Below, one piece after another: positions 42,218 to 49,721 of a stretch of DNA of 57,919 nt (the first letter of the stretch is position 1; every line of letters begins with the position of its first letter). Under the pieces are notes generated by a model. It was not told the DNA's origin. It searched no databases and worked only from the letters and a program-made list of their open reading frames with translations. The stretch comes from an uncultured Lachnospiraceae bacterium (GTDB lineage Bacteria; Bacillota; Clostridia; Lachnospirales; Lachnospiraceae): assembly GCA_947625015.1 (NCBI GenBank), contig CANQMR010000021.1, positions 1 to 57,919 on the forward strand, written 5' to 3'. Both the position numbers and the translations under genes were made by a program.

Positions 42218-43612
42218 ATGAATTTTTTTAACAGAGCTGTATTATCCGTATTAAGAAGAAAAATAAAAACAATTCTTTTGATGCTGATCGTTATGACAAT
42301 TTTTTGCTTTGAAGTTGCTATTGTTACATGTAAAAATGCAAATATTAAGGTTCAAAAGGGGGCGGTTGATATTATCGAAAGGAGTTTGCGATTGGAATTA
42401 AATGATACGGATTATCACCAAAGATTAGAAAAGGTACCCGTTACGCGATTACCCAATGGAGCAACCTTGTCGCAGACGCCGAGTAACCAATTTGAATCAA
42501 TATTAATGGAGGACATAGAGGTGATTGCGGGGTTGCCGGGAATTGATTCTTACAATATTACGACAGCAACTTTTGCTGCTAATCCTGTAAATTTTAGAAG
42601 AATAGAAGATGAAAATGCGGACCAGTATAGCGACCAGCGCGGAATAACGCTTAGAGGAAATCTGGATATGCAAAAGGACAAGGATATAATATCAGGAACG
42701 CTGCAATTAAAGGACGGAAGATGGGCAAATATTGACGATAAGAATGTGTGTGTAATTTCAGAGGAGCTGGCTCAAAAAAATAACCTCAAAATAGATGATA
42801 AAATTTCGTTTAATGATTATAGAGATAAAGCTGGTTCAAAAATATATGAGGCTCGGATTATTGGAATATATATGAATTCAAAATTAATAAACCAGACTAT
42901 GGCAGGAGATACATATCGGGGTGAGAATTTGATTTTGGTTGATTTGCGTTTTCCTGAAAAGGTAACTGGGTGTGAAGGAGATCCGCTTTATCAGAATGCA
43001 ACATTTTTTGTGGAAGCTAATGCCGATTATGGCAGGGTGAAAAATTTAATTAAGGAAGCAAATATAAATTGGAAAAGGTATGATTTGTTAGATGACAGCG
43101 GAAATGCAGAAGTACTATGTGAAAATTTAGGAAGTATTTCTAAAATATGCCAGGTCATGTTTTGGTTCTGCATAGTTTCAGGAACAGTAATTTTATTTTT
43201 GAATTTTGTTTTTTGGATAAAACAGAGAATACGGGAAATTGGAATATTTATTTCTCTGGGAAAAAGTAAATTAGAGATTATAGGGCAATTTTTAACGGAA
43301 GCATTGATAATATTTTTAATGGCAATCACTGTGTCAATTTTTTTAGTACCCTTTATTGGAAAGAAAATGACCAATTATATAGTTTTGGAACAGGAAAAAT
43401 TAGAAAAAGAAAATAATCAGATTGTGGAACAACAAATAGAAGGTCCTGATATACATAACGAAGAAATAATAAGTGAAGTGGAGGTAACTATTGAAAAGAG
43501 CAGTATTGTAAAGATGGGCTTGGTTACAATGTCGATGATGGTCGTAGCCGTTTTTTCAGCAGGTTCCCCCGTAATAAAGAAAAGTCCTATGATTATTTTA
43601 AGCGAAAGGTAG
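42218..43612 (+). CDS. FtsX/MacB-type ABC permease 2
   Basis: The 464-residue protein repeats the plan of permease 1: KTILLMLIVMTIFCFEVAIV helix, extracytoplasmic domain (about 40-300), then helices with KQRIREIGIFISLGKSKLEI. It has an additional charged insertion before the last helix (EQEKLEKENNQIVEQQ). The two permeases probably form a heterodimer served by one ATPase. The ATPase gene follows seven bases later. Confidence 0.9.
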   Translation: MNFFNRAVLSVLRRKIKTILLMLIVMTIFCFEVAIVTCKNANIKVQKGAVDIIERSLRLELNDTDYHQRLEKVPVTRLPNGATLSQTPSNQFESILMEDIEVIAGLPGIDSYNITTATFAANPVNFRRIEDENADQYSDQRGITLRGNLDMQKDKDIISGTLQLKDGRWANIDDKNVCVISEELAQKNNLKIDDKISFNDYRDKAGSKIYEARIIGIYMNSKLINQTMAGDTYRGENLILVDLRFPEKVTGCEGDPLYQNATFFVEANADYGRVKNLIKEANINWKRYDLLDDSGNAEVLCENLGSISKICQVMFWFCIVSGTVILFLNFVFWIKQRIREIGIFISLGKSKLEIIGQFLTEALIIFLMAITVSIFLVPFIGKKMTNYIVLEQEKLEKENNQIVEQQIEGPDIHNEEIISEVEVTIEKSSIVKMGLVTMSMMVVAVFSAGSPVIKKSPMIILSER

Positions 43613-43619
43613 GGAGATT

Positions 43620-44252
43620 ATGATTTTAGAAGTAAAAGATGTTGATTATTACTATAAAAATAATGAAAATAAATTAATATTGCAAAATATTAATTTACAA
43701 TTTGATAAAGAAATGGTATATGCAATTTTAGGACCAAGCGGCTCCGGAAAATCAACCTTATTATCTCTGATGGCAGGATTAGATGTACCAACAGGCGGAA
43801 AAATTTTATTTTGTGGGAAGGAAATAAAAAAGAAGTATTTAAATATGTACAGAAGAAATAATATTTCTTTGGTATTTCAAAACTATAATTTGATTGATTA
43901 TTTAACTGCGGAAGAAAATGTCCGGTTAGGAGGGAAAAAGGATTCCTTGCAAATACTTAATTCGGTTGGGATTTCTAAAGAAGAAAGTAAAAGATTGGTC
44001 TTACATCTTTCTGGAGGACAGCAGCAACGAGTGGCAATAGCGAGGGCATTGGCAAGTGATGCGGAAATTTTATTAGCTGATGAGCCAACCGGAAATCTGG
44101 ATGAAGATACGGAAGGGGAAATTATTGCATTGCTGGTGAAAACAGCGCATGAACTTAAAAAGTGTGTAATCGTCGTCACACATAGTAATATATTGGCGCA
44201 GCAGGCTGACAAAATAATATTATTGGAAAAAGGAAAAATAAAAAGCAGTTAG
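43620..44252 (+). CDS. ABC transporter ATP-binding protein, MacB/LolD type
   Basis: The 210-residue protein has Walker A GPSGSGKST, Q-loop VFQNYNLIDYLT, signature LSGGQQQRVAIARAL, Walker B ILLADEPTGNLD and the switch His in VVTHSN. The LADEPTGNLD sequence marks the MacB/LolD subgroup that partners FtsX-like permeases. It is directly downstream of the two permease genes and upstream of a two-component system. Confidence 0.95.
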   Translation: MILEVKDVDYYYKNNENKLILQNINLQFDKEMVYAILGPSGSGKSTLLSLMAGLDVPTGGKILFCGKEIKKKYLNMYRRNNISLVFQNYNLIDYLTAEENVRLGGKKDSLQILNSVGISKEESKRLVLHLSGGQQQRVAIARALASDAEILLADEPTGNLDEDTEGEIIALLVKTAHELKKCVIVVTHSNILAQQADKIILLEKGKIKSS

Positions 44253-44276
44253 TTTTTTATTTAGAAAGGATTAGCT

Positions 44277-44933
44277 ATGTATAAAATATTAATTGTAGAA
44301 GATGATAAAGATATTCAGGAAACATTAAAATTTTTTTTGGAGGATAATGGGTATGAAACAGAGGTTGCAGGTGATGGAATGGAAGCGATAGAAAAGATGG
44401 AAGAAAAACAGTGGAATCTTATTCTTTTAGATATATTATTGCCTAAAATTGACGGATATGCGGTTTGTGAATTTATCAGAAGGAAATCAAATGTGCCTGT
44501 AATTATGATTACAGCGCTGACTAGTGAAGAAGATCAAATAAAGGCGTTAGATTTACTGGCAGATGATTATATTACAAAACCATTTTCCATTCCTGTTTTG
44601 CTCAGAAAGGTAGGGGCTGTACTAAGAAGAAGCAGCGGTGATGATAATAAAGGAATTATAAATTACCGGAATATGAAAATGGACATAGACAATTATAAAG
44701 TATTTATGGATGGAAAAGAAATAATTTTAACGAAAAGGGAATTTGAAATATTAAGAGAATTGTTAGTTAATCGTGGGAGAATTTTAACAAGAGAAATTCT
44801 CATGGAACGGGTGTGGCAGTATGAATATATGGGTAATGTCAGAGTGGTGGACAATCATATTAAGAATATCAGGAAAAAGTTACCTGAAGATTACATAATT
44901 ACCATTAAGGGGGTTGGCTATAGAATTGATTAG
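44277..44933 (+). CDS. OmpR-family response regulator
   Basis: The 218-residue protein has a receiver domain with the acid cluster VEDD, phosphoacceptor D52 (LILLDILLPK), the switch Thr in MITAL and the Lys in YITKPFS. A winged-helix DNA-binding domain follows (LTKREFEILRELLVNRG, VDNHIKNIRKKL, GVGYRID). It probably controls its own operon, as is common for BceRS-like systems. The kinase frame overlaps its end. Confidence 0.95.
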   Translation: MYKILIVEDDKDIQETLKFFLEDNGYETEVAGDGMEAIEKMEEKQWNLILLDILLPKIDGYAVCEFIRRKSNVPVIMITALTSEEDQIKALDLLADDYITKPFSIPVLLRKVGAVLRRSSGDDNKGIINYRNMKMDIDNYKVFMDGKEIILTKREFEILRELLVNRGRILTREILMERVWQYEYMGNVRVVDNHIKNIRKKLPEDYIITIKGVGYRID

Positions 44934-46353
44934 GTTTGTTAAAAGACATTTAAATGTAAAAGTTTTCATAATAACATTATTCATTCAGATCTTAATTGGC
45001 GTCGTTACATATACTTTTATTTCTATAGTTACACCGAAGACATATCTGGATAAAATAAATCAGACAACAGATGCATTGGTACAAAGCGCGATAAACCGGT
45101 TTTCAGAATTAAACCTGGCAGAATGTAAGCAAAGATTATTAGAATTGGTTATGGGAAATAACTTAATGATAAAATTAACAGATGATAAAGGAAATGAAAT
45201 TGATTTTGGAAGTGATATACAATTTGATAGTGATTATGCAGATCAAAATCGCCTTATGAAGGAATATACGGAAAAAGGTTATACATTTAAACCCAAAGAT
45301 AGCAATAAAAATTATTTTGTGTATATCGTTGGAAATGGACAAAGGGTTAATTTGTTTAGAGACACACTGCAAGATGTGATCCCATACCTTGCAATAATTG
45401 TAGTGGTTATATCCTTTGTTGTTTCGCTATTGTGCAGTCGTTTTATTTCAAATCCAGTCATAAAAATATCGCAGACAGCAAAAAATCTTGCTGATTTAAA
45501 ATTTGTTTCATTAAATAGGACCGGGAGGCAGGACGAAATAGGAATTATAGAAGAAAGCCTGTGTGAGCTGTCGGAGCATCTTTCTCATGCTTTAAATGAA
45601 TTGCAGAATAAAAATAATGAATTGAAACAAGAGGTAGAAAATGTGAAGAGAATGGAAAGACAACAATTCTCTTTTTTTTCGGCGGTATCGCATGAATTGA
45701 AGACGCCAATTACCGCATTAAAAGGGCAACTGCAAGGAATGATACATAATGTTGGTGGATATAAGGATCATAATAAATATCTGAATAGGGCGTTTGCGAT
45801 AGTTCAGGATATGGAATCGCTGGTTGTTGAGATTATGTCATCAGCTAAAATTCATTCAGATAGTTTTGTGGCACAAAAACAGGAAATCGAATTAAGAAGA
45901 ATGGTGTCAGACGTTATTAATGAATATGAAGATATTGCTATGAGCAAAGAGGTTTTTTTACAAATCAACTTAGGAGAAGAAGATATATATGTATTGGGTG
46001 ATGATAGCCTGCTGCGGATTGCAATTAGTAATATATTAAGTAATGCCATTCGTTATTCCATTCCGGAGACGGATATATTTGTCTGCTTACAGATGAAAAA
46101 ACAATATATACTCTTTTATATTATCAATCAATGCGAGCACATTCCGGAATCAGAAATAGACAGGATGTTTTTGCCATTTACAAGATTAGAAGAATCCAGA
46201 AACAGGGCTACCGGAGGCAGCGGCCTTGGTTTGTATTTGGTAAAGATGATTTTGGATATGCATGAAGTGCAATATAAATTATATAATATACCCAAGGGTG
46301 TAAAATTTGAAATACATTTCGACTTGAATCATAAGTCAGATAGTTCACATTGA
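44926..46353 (+). CDS. Sensor histidine kinase of the ABC operon
   Basis: This protein of about 475 residues has a first membrane helix (KVFIITLFIQILIGVVTY), a 120-residue outside domain and a second helix (YLAIIVVVISFVVSLL). HAMP, HisKA with FFSAVSHELKTPITAL, and HATPase (NILSNAIRYS, GGSGLGLYLVKMI) follow. The substantial sensor domain suggests direct ligand sensing rather than sensing through the transporter alone. The start is uncertain: TTG 44926 or TTG 44914, both overlapping the regulator gene; AAGGGGG is at 44907-44913. Confidence 0.9.
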   Translation: MIRFVKRHLNVKVFIITLFIQILIGVVTYTFISIVTPKTYLDKINQTTDALVQSAINRFSELNLAECKQRLLELVMGNNLMIKLTDDKGNEIDFGSDIQFDSDYADQNRLMKEYTEKGYTFKPKDSNKNYFVYIVGNGQRVNLFRDTLQDVIPYLAIIVVVISFVVSLLCSRFISNPVIKISQTAKNLADLKFVSLNRTGRQDEIGIIEESLCELSEHLSHALNELQNKNNELKQEVENVKRMERQQFSFFSAVSHELKTPITALKGQLQGMIHNVGGYKDHNKYLNRAFAIVQDMESLVVEIMSSAKIHSDSFVAQKQEIELRRMVSDVINEYEDIAMSKEVFLQINLGEEDIYVLGDDSLLRIAISNILSNAIRYSIPETDIFVCLQMKKQYILFYIINQCEHIPESEIDRMFLPFTRLEESRNRATGGSGLGLYLVKMILDMHEVQYKLYNIPKGVKFEIHFDLNHKSDSSH

Positions 46354-46433
46354 GAATTTTATTATGTGTTTCTTTACAAAATGCCAGTATAAAGTTTTGG
46401 ACGAACAATTTTATAGATAAAACCTATAAAATA

Positions 46434-46450
46434 TGGTATACTGTATACAA
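46434..46450 (+). promoter_or_regulatory. ispE promoter with a palindromic operator candidate
   Basis: TGGTATACT (46434-46442) is an extended -10 box. It overlaps GTATACTGTATAC (46436-46448), a perfect 13-base palindrome. No -35 is evident. The motif resembles TTGTATACAA-like sites bound by FCD-type GntR regulators, and such a regulator is encoded in this same operon. Confidence 0.5.
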
Positions 46451-46488
46451 CACAAATTTGTCAGGATGACGCCGGAGGAGGATTAGGT

Positions 46489-47352
46489 ATGGATACATTG
46501 CAGTTAAAGGCCTACGCCAAGATTAACTTGGGGTTAGATGTGGTTCGGAAAAGGGAAGACGGATATCATGAGGTCCGCATGATTATGCAGACGGTTAAGC
46601 TGTTCGACAAGCTGACATTTACCCTTTTGCCGGAGAATACGATTCGGCTCAAAACCAATCTCGGCTTCCTTCCGGTAAATGAGAACAATCTGGTCTATAA
46701 GGCCGTAAAGCTTTTGAAGGATATGTACCATGTGGAGCAGGGATTGGAGATTGACCTGTTTAAATGTATTCCTGTCGCAGCGGGAATGGCGGGAGGCAGT
46801 ACCGACTGCGCGGCGGCGTTAGTGGGTGCGGCAAGGCTTTTCCATCTGCATTTGAGCAAGGAAAAGCTGATGGAATTAGGCGTTACCTTAGGAGCAGACG
46901 TTCCCTACTGTGTGCTTCGGGGAACGGCGCTTTCCGAGGGAATTGGTGAGATTCTTACGCCACTGCCTGCGATTCCGGATTGTCATATCTTAATCGCGAA
47001 GCCCCCCATATCCGTATCCACTAAATTTGTCTATGAACATTTAGACGCAAAGGAGCTTGCAGCCCACCCTGACATTGACGGCATGGTGGAGGCCATTAAG
47101 GCGGGGAGCTTGCAGGGGATTGCTGACAGAATGGAGAATGTGTTAGAGACCGTAACCATTCCCGAATACCCGGTAATCGCGAAGATTAAAGATGTGATGA
47201 AAGAGCAGGGGGCTGTAAATGCGCTGATGAGCGGTTCCGGTCCTACGGTGTTTGGTATTTTTGAAAAGAAGGAGGTTGCCTTAGCGGCGGAGAAGGCCAT
47301 CCGGGAAAAGCAGCTTTCCAGCCAGGTCTATGTGGTAGAGCCGTTTAAATAG
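46489..47352 (+). CDS. ispE: 4-diphosphocytidyl-2-C-methyl-D-erythritol kinase
   Basis: The 287-residue GHMP kinase phosphorylates CDP-methylerythritol in the non-mevalonate isoprenoid pathway. The N-terminus KAYAKINLGLDVVRKREDGYHE is diagnostic. The ATP loop PVAAGMAGGSTDCAAA spans residues 95-110, and the C-terminal MSGSGPTVFGIF motif is intact. Length is typical. GGAGGAGG lies upstream of the start. A GntR gene follows after 16 bases, an order seen in other Lachnospiraceae. Confidence 0.96.
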   Translation: MDTLQLKAYAKINLGLDVVRKREDGYHEVRMIMQTVKLFDKLTFTLLPENTIRLKTNLGFLPVNENNLVYKAVKLLKDMYHVEQGLEIDLFKCIPVAAGMAGGSTDCAAALVGAARLFHLHLSKEKLMELGVTLGADVPYCVLRGTALSEGIGEILTPLPAIPDCHILIAKPPISVSTKFVYEHLDAKELAAHPDIDGMVEAIKAGSLQGIADRMENVLETVTIPEYPVIAKIKDVMKEQGAVNALMSGSGPTVFGIFEKKEVALAAEKAIREKQLSSQVYVVEPFK

Positions 47353-47368
47353 TAGGAGGTGGCAGAAA

Positions 47369-48049
47369 ATGAAATTAAAATATGATGGAAACAACGAATA
47401 TCTGCCCCTGCGGGATGTGGTGTTCCAGGCGTTGCGCCAGGCTATTATCACCGGCGAATTTGCGCCGGGGGAACGATTGATGGAGATTAAGTTAGCGGAT
47501 AAATTAGGCGTCAGCCGAACGCCGGTCAGAGAGGCTATCCGGATGTTAGAGTTAGAGGGCCTTGTAGTGATGATTCCCAGAAAGGGCGCTGAGGTAGCCC
47601 GGATTACCGAGAAGGATTTGCGGGATACCTTAGAGGTGCGGACGGCCATAGAGGAGCTTTCCGTAGAACTTGCCTGCGCCAGAATTGACGAGGAGGGCAA
47701 GGAGAAATTAAAGCAGGCTTGCATTGCATTTAAAGAGGCCATTGACACCAAGCATGTACAGAATATCGTAGACGGAGACGTAAAGTTCCACGAGGTAATT
47801 TTTGAGATGACCAGAAACCAGCGGCTCATCAACATTGCCCATAATCTGCGGGAGCAGGTGTACCGCTACCGGGTGGAATATGTCAAGGATTTTTCGTATC
47901 ATGATGTGTTGGTGGAGGAGCACTATGCGATTACCAACGCTATATTGACTAATGATGTGGCGACGGCCAAGGAGATTATGCGCAAGCATTTATATAATCA
48001 GGAATTGATTGTGATTAAGAATTTAAAAGAGAGTATGCAGCTACAGTAA
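47369..48049 (+). CDS. GntR-family regulator with FCD domain
   Basis: The 226-residue protein has an N-terminal winged helix (PLRDVVFQALRQAIITGEFAPGERLMEIKLADKLGVSRTPVREAIRML) and an FCD effector domain with its metal-binding pattern (RTAIEELSVELA, DVKFHEVIFEMTRN, EHYAITNAI, RKHLYNQ). FadR-subfamily regulators sense small organic acids. It is co-transcribed with ispE and may bind the palindrome upstream of that gene. A strong terminator follows its stop. Confidence 0.92.
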   Translation: MKLKYDGNNEYLPLRDVVFQALRQAIITGEFAPGERLMEIKLADKLGVSRTPVREAIRMLELEGLVVMIPRKGAEVARITEKDLRDTLEVRTAIEELSVELACARIDEEGKEKLKQACIAFKEAIDTKHVQNIVDGDVKFHEVIFEMTRNQRLINIAHNLREQVYRYRVEYVKDFSYHDVLVEEHYAITNAILTNDVATAKEIMRKHLYNQELIVIKNLKESMQLQ

Positions 48050-48060
48050 AAAGAAAATAA

Positions 48061-48089
48061 GAATAAAAAAGAAGACTTCACACATACTA
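48061..48089 (+). promoter_or_regulatory. Predicted sigma-G promoter of the germination genes
   Basis: GAATA (48061-48065) and CATACTA (48083-48089) are 17 bases apart. They match the forespore sigma-G consensus (GHATR and CATWHTA) at every position, with the spacer one base short of the usual 18. The downstream genes are of the spore germination class, which fits. The -10 lies inside the 5' arm of the terminator below. Confidence 0.55.
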
Positions 48090-48120
48090 CCATAGAATGT
48101 AGTTATGTGTGAGGTTTTTT
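48075..48120 (+). terminator. Strong terminator after the GntR gene
   Basis: A 16-pair stem with one bulge (48075-48090 with 48099-48115, 8-base loop) is followed by TTTTTT. The GAGG ribosome site of the next gene (48111-48114) lies in the 3' arm of the stem. Confidence 0.85.
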
Positions 48121-48122
48121 GT

Positions 48123-49673
48123 ATGGAGATAAAATATAACGAAAACAACGAGATTACCCTGCCGGTTTATGAAAATTTAGAGCAGAACATCGAGGCGTTG
48201 GAATCCATTTTCGCCGAGTGGGGAGATATTGTAAAAAAGAAATTTGTGTTAGAGCGGAAGGGCGGCAGCATAGGTCTTTATATCATCTATGTGGACGGGC
48301 TGACCGATAATGAAATGGTAGAGCGCACCATTACCCGCCCGCTGTTATATGAGTGGAGAGACCGGGATTGTACTCGCCCGGATGGGACAAGGGCTTCCGG
48401 TTTTGCCGATGCGGTTTTTGAGCAGATTTTTCACAACCAGACCGAGGCGGTAGACCTGACAAAGCAGACCGAGCTGGGGCAGGTGGTGGCAGCGGTCTTA
48501 AAGGGAGACACCGGAATCTTTGTGGACGGGGCGGCGGAGGCGATGGTACTGTCTACAAAAAAGCTGCCGACCAGGGCGGTGTCCACGCCCCAGAAAGAGG
48601 CGGGCTTAAAGGGACCAAGGGATTCTTTTAACGAGAACTTCCGCGTCAATACGGGCCTTTTGCGCCGCCGGATAAAAGATCCGAAGATGAAGTTAAAGCA
48701 GGATAGTTTGGGACAGCGCTCCCAGACCATTTATGGGCTGATGTATATGGAGGATTTGGTATATCCTTCGCTCCTGGAAAAAATTGAGAAAAAGCTGAAA
48801 TCCTTTGAGATTGACGGCATTTTTGACAGCGGTATGCTGGTACATCTTTTGGAGGAAAAATGGTATTCCCCTTTCCCGCAGGTCCAGACTACCGAGCGTC
48901 CGGACAAGGCGGCTTCAGCCATAATGGAAGGGCGGGTGGTTTTAGTGGTTGACAATTCTCCGGAGGTGATTATCCTGCCCACCACCTTTAACACATTTTT
49001 TCAGGCGGCGGACGATTATTACAACCGGTTCGCTGTGGGAACCTTTGCCCGTTGCCTCCGGTATCTGGCGGCTTACATTACTGTGCTGCTGCCGGGGCTT
49101 TACATTGCCGTTACCTGCTACTATCCGCAGGTGCTTCCGACGGATTTTCTGCTAGCCATAGCGGGAGCCAGAAATGATATTACCTTTCCCATTGTGGTGG
49201 AAGTGCTTTTAATGGAGCTTTTGTTTGAGCTTTTACGGGAGGCGGGAATCCGGCTGCCGGGACAGATGGGTAACACAATCGGCGTGGTAGGCGGTCTGAT
49301 TGTGGGACAGGCGGCGGTGGAGGCTTCTTTAGTCAGTACCATAGTGGTCATTGTGGTGGCCCTTACGGCAATCGCCTCCTTTGCCATACCCAATGAAGAA
49401 TTTTCCTCCACATTCCGGCTTTTGAAATTTTTTATGATTTTCTTAGGGGCAGTCTGGGGGCTTTACGGAATCATGCTGGGCGTCCTGATTTTGCAGATTC
49501 ACCTGTCCTCACTGGAAAGCTTCGGTATTCCCTATATGATGCCGATGGTTTCCGGCAGTATTGACGACGAGATAGAATTTCAGGACTTCGTTATGCGCAA
49601 ACCCATTTTTACGATGCGAAACCGGCCCTTATATGCGAGGCGGGGAAACCGGATACGGTTCCGTAAGCAATAG
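48123..49673 (+). CDS. GerA-type spore germination protein (GerAA/SpoVAF family)
   Basis: The 516-residue protein has a soluble N-terminal half of about 300 residues, containing DTGIFVDGAAEAMVLSTKK and RRRIKDPKMKLKQDSLGQRS, then about five membrane helices (LPGLYIAVTCYYPQVLP, MGNTIGVVGGLIVGQAAVEA). It sits in the spore inner membrane and takes part in germinant sensing or in the SpoVA channel (SpoVAF is a close relative). The start at 48123 uses the GAGG hidden in the terminator stem; an ATG at 48105 inside the stem is unlikely. A fused GerAB-GerAC gene follows. Confidence 0.88.
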   Translation: MEIKYNENNEITLPVYENLEQNIEALESIFAEWGDIVKKKFVLERKGGSIGLYIIYVDGLTDNEMVERTITRPLLYEWRDRDCTRPDGTRASGFADAVFEQIFHNQTEAVDLTKQTELGQVVAAVLKGDTGIFVDGAAEAMVLSTKKLPTRAVSTPQKEAGLKGPRDSFNENFRVNTGLLRRRIKDPKMKLKQDSLGQRSQTIYGLMYMEDLVYPSLLEKIEKKLKSFEIDGIFDSGMLVHLLEEKWYSPFPQVQTTERPDKAASAIMEGRVVLVVDNSPEVIILPTTFNTFFQAADDYYNRFAVGTFARCLRYLAAYITVLLPGLYIAVTCYYPQVLPTDFLLAIAGARNDITFPIVVEVLLMELLFELLREAGIRLPGQMGNTIGVVGGLIVGQAAVEASLVSTIVVIVVALTAIASFAIPNEEFSSTFRLLKFFMIFLGAVWGLYGIMLGVLILQIHLSSLESFGIPYMMPMVSGSIDDEIEFQDFVMRKPIFTMRNRPLYARRGNRIRFRKQ

Positions 49674-49721
49674 GAGAGCCGGAGCAGACAAAAAGAATTG
49701 GCAAATATTTGGAGGTAGTTC

